Positions 37,103 through 46,528 of a stretch of 64,000 nucleotides of DNA are shown here, piece by piece. Position numbers and translations under genes: made by a program. Position 1 is the first letter of the stretch. Each line of letters begins with the position of its first letter. The DNA comes from Corynebacterium terpenotabidum Y-11. GTDB lineage: Bacteria; Actinomycetota; Actinomycetes; Mycobacteriales; Mycobacteriaceae. The stretch spans positions 434,001 to 498,000 of the forward strand of contig NC_021663.1 in the NCBI RefSeq assembly GCF_000418365.1, read 5' to 3'. A model generated the notes under the pieces. The model had not been told where the DNA came from. It saw nothing but the letters and a program-made list of their open reading frames with translations, and did no database searches.

Positions 37103-39442
37103 ATGACTAAAAAGAAGGTCCTGCGGATCGCCGCGGTCGTCGCCGCGATCCTCGTCGCCATCTACGCGTTCAGCGTCCTCACCGACTCGACCCGTGGGTA
37201 CACCGACGTCGACACCTCGGTAGCCATGAAGCAGCTCGACGACAAGAACGTCCAGGAGGTGCAGATCAATGACCGGGAACAGCAGCTCCAGATCACGCTG
37301 AGGGACAAGATCAGCGTCGACGGGAACGACGACGTCGAGCAGATCATCACCAAGTACCCCGCCCAGGCGTCGGAGGCCGTCTTCGAGAAGGTCCAGGCCG
37401 CGGACGCGGACGCGTACCGGACCCAGGTCACCCAGGACAGTATTCTCGGTTCCCTCCTGGTCATGCTGCTGCCGATCGTGCTCATCGGCGGTCTGCTCCT
37501 CTTCTTCCTCACCCGGATGAACGGCGGTGCCGGTGGAGCCTTCGGCATCGGCAAGTCGCGCGCCAAGGAACTCAACGTCGACAACCCCGAGACGACCTTC
37601 GACGATGTCGCCGGTGTCGACGAGGCTGTCGAGGAACTCGACGAGATCCGTGACTTCCTGCAGAACCCCGGCCGCTACGAGGAACTCGGGGCGAAGGTGC
37701 CCCGCGGCGTCCTCCTCTACGGTCCGCCCGGAACCGGTAAGACGCTGCTCGCCCGCGCTGTCGCCGGTGAGGCCGGCGTCCCGTTCTACTCCATCTCCGG
37801 CTCCGACTTCGTCGAGATGTTCGTCGGTGTGGGTGCCTCGCGTGTGCGTGACCTGTTCAAGACCGCCAAGGAGAACAGCCCCTGCATCATCTTCGTCGAC
37901 GAGATCGACGCGGTGGGACGCCAGCGCGGCGCGGGCATGGGCGGCGGTCACGACGAACGCGAACAGACGCTCAACCAGCTGCTCGTCGAGATGGACGGCT
38001 TCGACGACCGCGAGGGCGTCATCCTCATGGCCGCGACGAACCGCCCGGACATCCTCGACCCGGCTCTGCTGCGCCCGGGTCGATTCGACCGGCAGATCCC
38101 GGTGGGCAACCCTGACCTCGCCGGCCGTGAGCAGATCCTGCGCGTCCATGCGAAGAACAAGCCGCTGGCCCCCGATGTGGACCTGACGTCCCTCGCCAAG
38201 CGCACCGTCGGTATGTCCGGCGCGGACCTGGCGAATGTCCTCAACGAAGCCGCCCTGCTCACCGCCCGTGTCAACGGCAACGTGATCACCGGCGACGCGC
38301 TGGAGGAAGCCACCGACCGCGTCATCGGCGGGCCGCGCCGCACCTCCAAGATCATCTCCGAGCACGAGAAGAAGGTCACCGCCTACCACGAGGGCGGCCA
38401 CACCCTCGCGGCGTGGGGCATCAAGGACATCGAACGGGTCTACAAGGTCACCATTCTCGCCCGCGGTAAGACCGGCGGCCACGCCATGGCTGTCCCCGAG
38501 GACGACAAGGGCATGTACACCCGGTCGGAACTCTTCGCCCGACTGGTCTTCGCCATGGGCGGGCGCGCCGCTGAGGAGCTCGTTTTCGGTGCCCCGACCA
38601 CCGGCGCCTCTGCCGACATCGAGCAGGCGACGAAGATCGCCCGCGGCATGGTCACCGAGTACGGCATGAGCCCACAGCTCGGTGCGGTGAAGTACGGCGA
38701 GGAGCAGGGCGACCCCTTCGCCGGACGTCCCGGCCAGGGCACGCTCGACTATTCGCCGGCCGTCGCCGCGACGATCGACGAACAGGTCCGGATGCTCATC
38801 GAGAAGGCCCACGTCGTGGCCTACCGGATCCTGCGCGACAACCGCGACTACCTCGACACCCTCGCAGCGAAGCTGCTGGAGAAGGAGACGCTGCGCCGCC
38901 CCGATCTGGAGGCGATCTTCGGCGAGATGCCGTCGATCGAGGTCAACGAGATCTTCGACGGCCAGGATGTCGAGTTCCCGCAGGACCACCGCGAGCCGGT
39001 GCTCACCCCGACCGAGGCGGCCCGGGCCCGCGGCGAGGAGCCGCCGGTGCGTCCCGACTTCTACTCCGAGGCACGCAAGGCACGGATGGAGCGGCGTCGT
39101 GCCGCGCAGGACGCGAAGCGCGCCGAACAGCGGGAGCAGGACCAGCACGACCAGCAGCCGCCGAAGCTGCCGGGCTTCCCTCCCGTCGACCAGACCAGGC
39201 CACAGCAGTGGGGTGGCGGGCAGGCTCCGCAGACCGGCCGACATGACCATCTGTGGGGCGGTCAGGACCGGGTGAACCCGGATCCCCGCCCGCAGGACAC
39301 GGCACCGCGCGGCGAGATGCGCGGCTTCACCCTGCCCGCCAATGAGCAGCCCGACCATGCGTGGACCAGTGACGATGCCCCGACCCGGAAGATGCGCAAC
39401 GTCCAGGACGGCACCGAGAACAGCGAGGATGAACAGCGTTGA
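37103..39442 (+). CDS. ftsH: ATP-dependent zinc metalloprotease FtsH
   Basis: A 779-residue membrane AAA+ protease. Two membrane segments (about residues 6-25 and 115-137) flank a periplasmic domain. Walker A GPPGTGKT is near residue 207, Walker [12 protein letters not shown], the SRH arginines lie in RPGRFDR, and the zinc site is HEGGH at about 429-433. The C-terminal 100 residues are a disordered, Gln/Asp/Pro-rich actinobacterial extension. ATG 37103 is chosen; GTG 37097 is also possible. A 139-base gap after hpt probably carries its own promoter. Confidence 0.96.
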   Translation: MTKKKVLRIAAVVAAILVAIYAFSVLTDSTRGYTDVDTSVAMKQLDDKNVQEVQINDREQQLQITLRDKISVDGNDDVEQIITKYPAQASEAVFEKVQAADADAYRTQVTQDSILGSLLVMLLPIVLIGGLLLFFLTRMNGGAGGAFGIGKSRAKELNVDNPETTFDDVAGVDEAVEELDEIRDFLQNPGRYEELGAKVPRGVLLYGPPGTGKTLLARAVAGEAGVPFYSISGSDFVEMFVGVGASRVRDLFKTAKENSPCIIFVDEIDAVGRQRGAGMGGGHDEREQTLNQLLVEMDGFDDREGVILMAATNRPDILDPALLRPGRFDRQIPVGNPDLAGREQILRVHAKNKPLAPDVDLTSLAKRTVGMSGADLANVLNEAALLTARVNGNVITGDALEEATDRVIGGPRRTSKIISEHEKKVTAYHEGGHTLAAWGIKDIERVYKVTILARGKTGGHAMAVPEDDKGMYTRSELFARLVFAMGGRAAEELVFGAPTTGASADIEQATKIARGMVTEYGMSPQLGAVKYGEEQGDPFAGRPGQGTLDYSPAVAATIDEQVRMLIEKAHVVAYRILRDNRDYLDTLAAKLLEKETLRRPDLEAIFGEMPSIEVNEIFDGQDVEFPQDHREPVLTPTEAARARGEEPPVRPDFYSEARKARMERRRAAQDAKRAEQREQDQHDQQPPKLPGFPPVDQTRPQQWGGGQAPQTGRHDHLWGGQDRVNPDPRPQDTAPRGEMRGFTLPANEQPDHAWTSDDAPTRKMRNVQDGTENSEDEQR

Positions 39443-40077
39443 ACACCGAGGACATGACAGGTTCGGCCGGAGCAGCCGTCGATTCCGCAGTCTCGTTGAG
39501 CACCGGCCGGGTTTTCGACCAGGCCCGGGCCGAGGCTGCGATCCGTGAACTGCTCCTCGCGGTGGGGGAGGACCCCGACCGTGAGGGCCTGCGGGAGACG
39601 CCCGCCCGCGTCGCCCGGGCCTACCGCGAGATCTTCGACGGGCTGTACCACGACCCCGCAGAGGTCCTGGCCAAGACCTTCAACGAGGACCACCGGGAAC
39701 TCGTCCTGGTCAAGGACATCCCCATCTACTCCACCTGCGAGCACCACCTCGTGCCCTTCTACGGGCACGCCCACATCGGCTACATCCCCGGCGTTGACGG
39801 TACCGTCACCGGACTGTCGAAACTCGCCCGCCTCGTCGACGGCTTCGCCAAGCGTCCCCAGGTCCAGGAACGGCTCACCAGCCAGGTCGCCGACGCCGTC
39901 GCCGAGCATCTCCACGCCTCCGCCGTCATCGTCGTCATCGAATGCGAGCACCTGTGCATGGCGATGCGCGGTATCCGCAAGCCCGGGGCATCCACCGTCA
40001 CCTCTGCCGTGCGCGGCGGTTTCCGGAACGACGCCCGCGCCCGGGCCGAGGCGATGTCGCTGATCCGGGGGCAGTAG
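39439..40077 (+). CDS. folE: GTP cyclohydrolase I
   Basis: A 212-residue enzyme for the first step of folate synthesis. Zinc/active-site residues lie in [12 protein letters not shown] and ECEHLCM, with [10 protein letters not shown] and RIQ-like substrate contacts. The likely start is TTG 39439, which overlaps the ftsH stop (TTGA) after a GAGGA site; ATG 39454 is the alternative. First of four overlapping folate genes. Confidence 0.95.
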   Translation: MNTEDMTGSAGAAVDSAVSLSTGRVFDQARAEAAIRELLLAVGEDPDREGLRETPARVARAYREIFDGLYHDPAEVLAKTFNEDHRELVLVKDIPIYSTCEHHLVPFYGHAHIGYIPGVDGTVTGLSKLARLVDGFAKRPQVQERLTSQVADAVAEHLHASAVIVVIECEHLCMAMRGIRKPGASTVTSAVRGGFRNDARARAEAMSLIRGQ

Positions 40078-40970
40078 TGTCCCGCACCCTGGTGATGGGG
40101 ATCCTCAACGTCACCGAGGATTCCTTCTCTGACGGCGGCTCCTGGGCGACCACGGAGACCGCCCTCGCCCACGCCCGGCAGATGGTCGCCGACGGTGCGG
40201 ACATCATCGACATCGGTGGGGAATCGACCCGGCCCGGGGCAACCCGCGTCGACCCCGGCGTCGAACGCGACCGTGTGGTGCCGGTCATCGCCGCACTCCA
40301 CGCCGAGGGCATCACCACCAGCGTGGACACCATGCGTGCCGCCACCGCCGCCGCCGCGGTGGATGCCGGGGTGGACATCGTCAACGACGTCTCCGGGGGT
40401 CTCGCCGACCCCGACATGTACCGCGTCGTCGCGCAGGCCAACCGACGGGACCCGGCACACCGGGTCGACTACTGCCTCATGCACTGGCGTGCCGAGCGGT
40501 TCGCTTCTGCGGAAGGACGCGCCGACCACGGCGGAGATGTCGTCGCCGACGTGCGCCACCTGCTCGCCGAGCTCGCTGACGCGGCGGTGGCGGCCGGGAT
40601 CCCCGCCGACCGGCTGATCCTCGACCCGGGTATCGGCTTCGCGAAGGACGCCGACGAAAACTGGGCGCTGCTGGGCGCAATGGCGTCCTACACCGCCGAC
40701 TGGGCGGACCGGGGTTACCGGACGCTCATCGGGGCGTCCCGCAAACGCTTCCTCACCGCGCTGCGTCCCGGGGCAGACGGGGCACCCGGCACGCCGGCCT
40801 CCGCCGATGACGCCACCGCCGCCGTCACCGCACTCTCCGCCGCCGCAGGGGTGTGGGCCGTGCGGGTCCACGACATCCCCGCCTCGCGGGCTGCCGTGGA
40901 CGTGGCCTACGCTGTGGCTCAGGCGCACGGACCGGCGCTGCCGGAAGGATGGAGGGCCAGACGTGGCTGA
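40077..40970 (+). CDS. folP: Dihydropteroate synthase
   Basis: A 297-residue TIM-barrel enzyme joining the pterin to p-aminobenzoate. It has GILNVTEDSFSDGG (pterin/phosphate loop), DIGGESTRPGA and LIGASRKRFL. GTG 40077 shares its first base with the folE stop (TAGTG). Located in a folate operon, it is expected to be the functional FolP1. Confidence 0.95.
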   Translation: MSRTLVMGILNVTEDSFSDGGSWATTETALAHARQMVADGADIIDIGGESTRPGATRVDPGVERDRVVPVIAALHAEGITTSVDTMRAATAAAAVDAGVDIVNDVSGGLADPDMYRVVAQANRRDPAHRVDYCLMHWRAERFASAEGRADHGGDVVADVRHLLAELADAAVAAGIPADRLILDPGIGFAKDADENWALLGAMASYTADWADRGYRTLIGASRKRFLTALRPGADGAPGTPASADDATAAVTALSAAAGVWAVRVHDIPASRAAVDVAYAVAQAHGPALPEGWRARRG

Positions 40971-41376
40971 CCGTATCGAACTCGACGGCCTGGAGATCTA
41001 CGGCTATCACGGGGTCTACGACTTCGAGAAGGAGCGGGGGCAGAAGTTCATCGTCGACCTCGTCGTGTGGACCGATTTCGCCGCCGCCGCCTCCTCCGAC
41101 GACATCCGACAGACGATCTCCTACGTTGACCTCGCCGACATTGCCGTGGAGGTCACCGCCGGGCCCTCCTTCGACCTCATCGAGACGCTGGCGTCCACCA
41201 TCGCCGACCGGATCCAGGACCTGGGCGGTGTCCTCGCGGTGGAGGTGACCGTCCACAAACCGGACGCCCCGATCCATCACCCATTCACCGACGTCCGCGT
41301 CATCGCCCGCCGGTCGCAGAAGACTGCAGCCCAGACGGCGGCCCAGACAGCGGCCCAGTTCGGGGGTCGCGCGTGA
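40963..41376 (+). CDS. folB: Dihydroneopterin aldolase
   Basis: A 137-residue enzyme with LEIYGYHGVYDFEKERGQ, SYVDLADIA, FDLIETLAS and VEVTVHKPDAPI. The GTG start overlaps the folP stop by 8 bases. The C-terminus carries a short tandem repeat (TAAQ three times, 12-bp units at about 41325-41360), beyond the conserved domain and probably neutral. Confidence 0.94.
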   Translation: MADRIELDGLEIYGYHGVYDFEKERGQKFIVDLVVWTDFAAAASSDDIRQTISYVDLADIAVEVTAGPSFDLIETLASTIADRIQDLGGVLAVEVTVHKPDAPIHHPFTDVRVIARRSQKTAAQTAAQTAAQFGGRA

Positions 41377-41918
41377 AGGCGGTCCTCGCCTTCGGGGCGA
41401 ACCTCCCCGGTGACCTCGGCGACCCGGCCGCACAGATTACCCGGGCGGCGGCGAACCTCGCCGGTACCGACGGGATCACGGTGACTGCGGCGTCCGCGAT
41501 GTACGCCACCGACCCGTGGGGGGTGACCGACCAGGACGAGTTCCGCAACAGCGTGCTCTGTCTCGACGTCGACGATGCGCGGTTCTCCCCGCTGGACCTG
41601 CTGCACCGCTGCCAAGAAGAGGAGCGGGCCGCCCGACGCGTCCGCGACCGGCACTGGGGGCCACGCACCCTCGACGTCGATGTTGTCCGGTTGGCGGACG
41701 CCGCCGGTGTGGAGCTGACCAGCGACGGCCGGTGGGGTGAGGAACTCATCGTCCCCCATCCGTGGGCGCACGCCCGGGCGTTCGTCCTTGTGCCCTGGCA
41801 GGACGCCGAACCCGCCGCCACCCTGGGTAGTGTGGCGGTGGCGGACCTGATCGCCGCCTGCCCGGCGGGCGAGGTGGCGGGAGTTCGCGCGCTGCCCGAC
41901 GTAGCATGGGCACCGTGA
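41373..41918 (+). CDS. folK: HPPK (2-amino-4-hydroxy-6-hydroxymethyl-dihydropteridine diphosphokinase)
   Basis: A 181-residue kinase with FGANLPGDLGD (SNLGD-like start), YATDPWGVTDQDEFRNSV and the signature RVRDRHWGPRTLDVDVV, in which the Asp pair binds magnesium, then VPHPWAHARAFVL. GTG 41373 overlaps the folB stop (GTGA). It completes the folE-folP-folB-folK operon. Confidence 0.95.
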   Translation: MKAVLAFGANLPGDLGDPAAQITRAAANLAGTDGITVTAASAMYATDPWGVTDQDEFRNSVLCLDVDDARFSPLDLLHRCQEEERAARRVRDRHWGPRTLDVDVVRLADAAGVELTSDGRWGEELIVPHPWAHARAFVLVPWQDAEPAATLGSVAVADLIAACPAGEVAGVRALPDVAWAP

Positions 41919-42430
41919 ATGCACCGAAGAACGACACCGGTCTGGCGCTGACGCCCGTCAGTGTCCTGCTGGTCACCGCGGCCGGCGCCGCGCTCGTCGT
42001 CGGCGTGGCGGCAGTGTCCTTCTACGGGGATTTCCCGCCGGCCCGGGTCCGCAATTCCCTGGCGCTGTGGATCATCGCGGTGGTCGCCGCCGTCGCCGCG
42101 GTGGTGGTCCGCCGACGGATCTCCGCCGGTGAGGTGGGGTTGGACCGCACTCAGCTGGCGCCGGTGTTCATTGCCCGGGCCGGCGTGCTGGGCCGGGCCT
42201 GCTCCTGGCTGGGGGCGTTGGTCGGTGGCGGCTACCTGGGGCTGACCGTGTACGTGCTCGTCGAGTACGAGACACTGCTGGCGGCCCAGGAGGACACCCC
42301 GGGGGCGGTCACCTGCCTGGCATCGGGGGTGGCGGTCATGGTGGCGGGAATCGCACTGGAGCGGGCGTGTCTGGTTCCTCCGGGCGACGCGACGCCGGAT
42401 GGTCGCCGGTCAGGCGCCCAGGCCATGTAG
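41906..42430 (+). CDS. DUF3180 family membrane protein
   Basis: A 174-residue protein with four predicted transmembrane helices (about residues 16-37, 48-65, 90-115, 135-155). It sits directly after folK, where actinobacteria usually carry DUF3180. Function unknown. The ATG at 41906 overlaps the folK end by 13 bases; GTG 41915 is an alternative. Confidence 0.8.
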   Translation: MGTVNAPKNDTGLALTPVSVLLVTAAGAALVVGVAAVSFYGDFPPARVRNSLALWIIAVVAAVAAVVVRRRISAGEVGLDRTQLAPVFIARAGVLGRACSWLGALVGGGYLGLTVYVLVEYETLLAAQEDTPGAVTCLASGVAVMVAGIALERACLVPPGDATPDGRRSGAQAM

Positions 42431-42440
42431 TGTTGGCGCC

Positions 42441-43481
42441 ATGAGTTCCGCGTATCTCACCCCTGAGCCGCACCGACTCCCGGACCCGTCGAGCAGTCGA
42501 CCCGCTCGGGCGCCGGGTAGCGGATCGAAGCTGCTGATGTACCTCCTGCTGGCTCTGGCGGTCGTCGCGACGGTGATCATGTTCTTCGTCGACAGCGACA
42601 TCTGGTTGAACATCGCCGTCATCGCCGCACTGTGGGCCGCCTTCATCGGGGCAGTGCTCGTCTCCCGGTACTCCGGTGCCCTGGGGGAGGAGACCACCCG
42701 TGCCGAGGAGCGCGACGGTCGTCGTCTCGCCGAGATGGACGCCGAGCGTGCCGAGCACCGGCGTCGGGAGGCGGAACTGGAGCGGTCCTTCGCTGAACGC
42801 TCCGACGGTGACCGGGACGGGACCCTGGAGTCGATCCGTGCCGAGCTGGAGGCCATGCGACTGCAGCTGTCCGAGCTGTCCGGGGTGGAACTCACCGAGG
42901 AGCAGGTCGCGGTGAAGGCGCGCGCGGAGCGGATCATCGAACTGGAGCGCCGGTCCGAACCGGCGACGCCGTCGGAGTCGACCGCTGCGTCGGCCATGGG
43001 GCCGTCCTGGGATCAGCCGTCGTCGCCGGAGGTTCCGGAGCCCTCGGTTCCGGAGCCGCGCCGGGGTGGCCGCGTCGGCGGATTCGCCACCGGCAGTTTC
43101 TCCGCGGTGAGCTGGAACGGGACCGACGCCGAGGAGACCAGCATGATCCCGCTCGTGGTCGACACCCGCAATGTCCTCGCCGCCGACGACAGTGCTCCCC
43201 ACGGCAGCCACGAAGCACCCGCCACCCCCGCTGCCCCGGTCGCTGAGGAACCTGCGGAACCAGCGGAACCTGAGGCCCCGTCCTGGTTCACCCGCGCGGG
43301 TACGGCATCCTACGAGAACCCGGAGCCGGCCCCTGTCGAGTCCGCGGAGCCGACCCACCACCGGCGTCGGGCCGAGGAGCCGGATACCGGCGGTCACCGT
43401 CGGGACGCCGACCACCACGACGGCAGCGGTTCAGTGACTGTCGCAGAGCTCATGGCCCAGCTCAAGAAGAACGCGAAGTGA
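42441..43481 (+). CDS. Membrane protein with coiled-coil and long acidic tail (DUF6779-like)
   Basis: A 346-residue protein. A short N-terminal tail is followed by two transmembrane helices (about residues 28-48 and 52-74). A charged coiled-coil rich in Arg/Glu (about 80-175) comes next, then a long Pro/Glu/Ala-rich disordered region and a conserved-looking C-terminal helix SVTVAELMAQLKKNAK. This is a corynebacterial family found between DUF3180 and the Rossmann protein; the DUF number is from memory. A role at the membrane-cytoplasm interface is guessed from layout only. Confidence 0.65.
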   Translation: MSSAYLTPEPHRLPDPSSSRPARAPGSGSKLLMYLLLALAVVATVIMFFVDSDIWLNIAVIAALWAAFIGAVLVSRYSGALGEETTRAEERDGRRLAEMDAERAEHRRREAELERSFAERSDGDRDGTLESIRAELEAMRLQLSELSGVELTEEQVAVKARAERIIELERRSEPATPSESTAASAMGPSWDQPSSPEVPEPSVPEPRRGGRVGGFATGSFSAVSWNGTDAEETSMIPLVVDTRNVLAADDSAPHGSHEAPATPAAPVAEEPAEPAEPEAPSWFTRAGTASYENPEPAPVESAEPTHHRRRAEEPDTGGHRRDADHHDGSGSVTVAELMAQLKKNAK

Positions 43482-44443
43482 CCGGGCCGACCTTCGTCGC
43501 ACCCCACCCCGACCGACAGGAACCACGCCTGTCGGTCGGGGTTATTTCGGCCGGTGCCGTGGGCACCGCCGTTGCCGAGGCGCTGCAGCGGGCCGGCCAC
43601 CACCTCCACGGCGTCGTCGCCCGTTCCGAGGCGTCCCGGGCCAGGGCCGCGGCGCGACTGCCGGGTGTCCCCGTCGTCGACGTGGCAGACGCCGCCCACG
43701 CCGCCCTCATCATCCTCGCCGTCCCCGACCCGCAGCTGTCCGGAGTCGTTGCCCGACTGGCCCAGGTCGTCACACCGGGACAGATCATCATGCACACCGC
43801 CGGGTCACTCGGCTGCGGCGTCCTGCAACCACTGACGGACATCGGCGCCCTGCCGTTGGCCCTGCACCCGGCGATGACCTTCACCGGTGGCCCGGAGGAC
43901 ACCGACCACCTCGTCGGCTGCGCCTGGGGTGTCACCGTTGACTCGGACACCGGTGCGGCCGTCGCCGAGCTGCTCGTCGGGACGCTCGGCGGGATTGCCG
44001 TGCCGGTCGCCGAAGAGCACCGCACGGTGTACCACGCGGCGATGGCGCACGGATCCAACCACCTCGTCACCCTGGTCAGCGAGGCGTTGGAAATGCTCGA
44101 CCATGCGCTGGCGGATCCGGAGCAGGCACGGCAGGCGTCCCCGTCCGTGGAGATGAATCCGAACTCGGCCGTCCTGTTGCGACGGATCCTGCCGGCTGCG
44201 CTCGCCGGGGCCCTGGACCGGCGGATGGGGGCGCTGACCGGCCCGACGGCCCGGGATGACGCGGCGACGGTGCTGCGTCATCTCGCTGCGCTGGAGGCCC
44301 TCGGCGTTCCCGACATCCCCGACGACGCCGGGTCGTCGGTCTCGGTCGGGGGCGGGCTGGTGGCCTCTTACCGGAGTTCAGCGCACCGCACCGCACGGGC
44401 CGTCGGGTCCTTCAATGTGGAACGTGCGCTGGAGGAGGACTAG
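43478..44443 (+). CDS. Rossmann-like/DUF2520 oxidoreductase-like protein
   Basis: A 321-residue protein. The N-terminal nucleotide fold has GVISAGAVGTAVAEAL. The C-terminal DUF2520 helical domain has HPAMTFTG and MAHGSNHLVTLVSEA. Related proteins often neighbour panC in actinobacteria, and a link to pantothenate or NADPH-dependent chemistry is suspected. GTG 43478 overlaps the previous stop (GTGA). It ends 50 bases before panC. Confidence 0.82.
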   Translation: MTGPTFVAPHPDRQEPRLSVGVISAGAVGTAVAEALQRAGHHLHGVVARSEASRARAAARLPGVPVVDVADAAHAALIILAVPDPQLSGVVARLAQVVTPGQIIMHTAGSLGCGVLQPLTDIGALPLALHPAMTFTGGPEDTDHLVGCAWGVTVDSDTGAAVAELLVGTLGGIAVPVAEEHRTVYHAAMAHGSNHLVTLVSEALEMLDHALADPEQARQASPSVEMNPNSAVLLRRILPAALAGALDRRMGALTGPTARDDAATVLRHLAALEALGVPDIPDDAGSSVSVGGGLVASYRSSAHRTARAVGSFNVERALEED

Positions 44444-44493
44444 CCTTAGTGATCCGTCGGAGCACAGTCGGACAGTATGAAGGAGCAACAACG

Positions 44494-45393
44494 GTGACTT
44501 TCACCCCCGGACAGGCCACGGTCTACACCCGTATCGAGGAGATCGGGGAGATTACCCGCGCGATGCGCAAGGTCGGACGACCCGTCGTCCTCGTCCCGAC
44601 AATGGGGGCCCTCCATGAAGGCCACCTGGCGCTGGTGCGCAATGCCCAGCGGATCCCGGGGGCGGTCGTCGTCGTCTCGATCTTCGTCAACCCGCTGCAG
44701 TTTGCCGAGGGGGAAGATCTGGACGCCTACCCGCGGACCCTCGACGCCGATGTGGCGAAGCTCAAGGCTGTCGGGGCGGACGCCGTCTTCGCCCCCAGTC
44801 CCCGCGAGATGTACCCCAACGGGCCGCGGAGCACGGTGCATCCCGGGCCGCTCGGCGCGGTGCTGGAGGGGGAAGTCCGCCCGACGCACTTCGCCGGGGT
44901 GCTCACTGTCGTGTCGAAGCTGATGCACGTCACCCACTGCACCGACGCCTTCTTCGGGGAGAAGGACTACCAGCAGCTGGTGCTGATCCAGCAGATGGTC
45001 ACCGACCTCAACCTCGGGGTCCGGGTCCACGGTGTGCCGATCGTCCGGGAGGCGGACGGGCTGGCGAAGTCGTCGCGCAATATCTATCTGTCGGAGGTGG
45101 AGCGGGAGACGGCGCTGACTCTGTCGGCGGCGCTGACCGCCGGGGCGCATATGGCGGAGGATGGGGCGGATGCGGTGCTGTCCACCGCCGGTGCGATCCT
45201 CGCCGCCGAGCCCGCGATCGAGGTGGACTATCTGGAGCTTCGCGGTGTCGACCTCGGGGATGCGCCGTCGGTGGGGGACGCCCGCCTGCTCGTCGCCGCC
45301 CGGATCGGGTCGACCCGTCTGATCGACAATGTCGGCGTGCCGCTGGGTATCGGTTTCCGCAATCTGGAACATGCCGCCTCCGCGGCGCAGTAA
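44494..45393 (+). CDS. panC: Pantothenate synthetase
   Basis: A 299-residue ATP-dependent ligase of pantoate and beta-alanine. It has [15 protein letters not shown] (HIGH-type loop), [20 protein letters not shown] and the KMSKS-like [15 protein letters not shown] 44494 is preceded by AAGGAG at 8-base spacing; an earlier in-frame start is rejected. It is followed 19 bases later by panD. Confidence 0.95.
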   Translation: MTFTPGQATVYTRIEEIGEITRAMRKVGRPVVLVPTMGALHEGHLALVRNAQRIPGAVVVVSIFVNPLQFAEGEDLDAYPRTLDADVAKLKAVGADAVFAPSPREMYPNGPRSTVHPGPLGAVLEGEVRPTHFAGVLTVVSKLMHVTHCTDAFFGEKDYQQLVLIQQMVTDLNLGVRVHGVPIVREADGLAKSSRNIYLSEVERETALTLSAALTAGAHMAEDGADAVLSTAGAILAAEPAIEVDYLELRGVDLGDAPSVGDARLLVAARIGSTRLIDNVGVPLGIGFRNLEHAASAAQ

Positions 45394-45412
45394 CCGGGCT
45401 AAGGTGGTTCAC

Positions 45413-45826
45413 GTGTTACGCACCATGATGAAATCCAAGATCCACCGGGTCACCGTCACCCAGGCAGACCTGCACTACGTGGGTTCCTGCACGATTGACG
45501 CCGACCTCATGGAGGCCGCGGACATCCTGGAAGGGGAGCAGATCGACATCGTCGACGTCGACAACGGGGCCCGGCTGTCGACCTACGCCATCACCGGAGA
45601 GCGGGGAAGTGGGATGATCTCGATCAACGGGGCGGCCGCACACCTCGTCCATCCCGGTGACCTGGTGATCATCATCAGCTACGCCCAGTACACCTCGGAG
45701 GAGCTGAAGGACTACAACCCGCGGGTCGTCTTCGTCGACGGGGAGAACCGGCAGGTCACATTGGGGAATGATCCGGCGGATGTGCCGGTCGGATCGGGGC
45801 TGCTGAACCCGCGTTTCCCGGCGTAG
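45413..45826 (+). CDS. panD: Aspartate 1-decarboxylase
   Basis: A 137-residue proenzyme that makes beta-alanine for PanC. The self-cleavage site Gly24-Ser25 lies in [11 protein letters not shown], which yields the pyruvoyl group. [20 protein letters not shown] and the YAQY region match the family. The start is GTG 45413. Confidence 0.96.
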   Translation: MLRTMMKSKIHRVTVTQADLHYVGSCTIDADLMEAADILEGEQIDIVDVDNGARLSTYAITGERGSGMISINGAAAHLVHPGDLVIIISYAQYTSEELKDYNPRVVFVDGENRQVTLGNDPADVPVGSGLLNPRFPA

Positions 45827-45962
45827 GTCCTTCCCGGGAGGGGTGACGGCAGCGGGGGCTGAGTGGGACCATCGTGGCGGCAAAGTGAGACGGAGATCAT
45901 AAGCCGGACCATGACCGGCCTGACCCCGGCACGACGACCGTGGCCGGCGGCGACCGTCCGAT

Positions 45963-45995
45963 CTTTTAGGGGTCATCTCAGATGTACCTTTTAGG
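45963..45995. promoter_or_regulatory. Probable NsrR operator/promoter region
   Basis: The 11-bp palindrome CATCTCAGATG (45974-45984) sits between two direct copies of CTTTTAGG (45963-45970 and 45988-45995), 24-56 bases before nsrR. AGATGTA matches one half of the NsrR consensus AAGATGYATTT. Autoregulation of nsrR-hmp in response to nitric oxide is inferred. The rest of the 192-base gap after panD shows nothing else. Confidence 0.55.
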
Positions 45996-46018
45996 TCGCC
46001 CGGCCTAGCGTGGACGAC

Positions 46019-46528
46019 ATGCACCTCACCAAGTTCGCCGATCTGGGGCTCCGTTCCCTGATGATCCTCGGCGACACCGGCGCTGCAGGGGCCATTGACC
46101 CGGCCCAGCGGCGCACCGTCGGAGAGCTCGCGGTCCAGACCGAGGCCCCGGCGTCCCACATCAAGAAGGTCGTCGCCCAGCTCACCGGGATGGGCGTCCT
46201 GGCGTCCGTTCGTGGACGCAGCGGTGGGGTGTACCTCGCGGAGGGGGCCAGGTCGACGGATGTCGGTCGCCTGCTTCGCGAACTCGAAGGTGAGAACGAG
46301 GTCGTCGACTGTGCCGGGGAGACTCCCTGCCCGTTGGTGGCCCGCGACTGCGCCCTGCGGCATCTGCTCGCCGAGGCGCAGGAGAACTTCTTCGCCACCT
46401 TCGACGGCATCACCCTCGGCCAGATCATCGACCGGACGGCGGCCACCTCCGTCACCGGAGCGGTACCGATCGGGCTTCCCACCCTGCAGACCACTCAATC
46501 ATCGAGGACCGACCATGTTCACCGCTGA
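46019..46528 (+). CDS. nsrR: NsrR-type Rrf2 regulator (nitric-oxide sensing)
   Basis: A 169-residue Rrf2 repressor. The start MHLTKFADLGLR closely resembles NsrR. The HTH has TVGELAVQTEAPASHIKKVV and the wing has RGRSGGVYLA. Three Cys at 98, 104 and 111 provide the Fe-S cluster ligands. ATG 46019 is preferred over GTG 46010 by this homology. It overlaps hmp by 14 bases, so regulator and detoxifying enzyme are cotranscribed. Confidence 0.87.
   Translation: MHLTKFADLGLRSLMILGDTGAAGAIDPAQRRTVGELAVQTEAPASHIKKVVAQLTGMGVLASVRGRSGGVYLAEGARSTDVGRLLRELEGENEVVDCAGETPCPLVARDCALRHLLAEAQENFFATFDGITLGQIIDRTAATSVTGAVPIGLPTLQTTQSSRTDHVHR

Noticed and set aside
37019..39358. A 779-codon minus-strand frame opposite ftsH
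   Set aside because: Shadow of ftsH, which has all protease and ATPase motifs.
41325..41360. Tandem 12-bp repeat at the end of folB as a functional element
   Set aside because: It only adds TAAQ units after the conserved domain; likely slippage without consequence.
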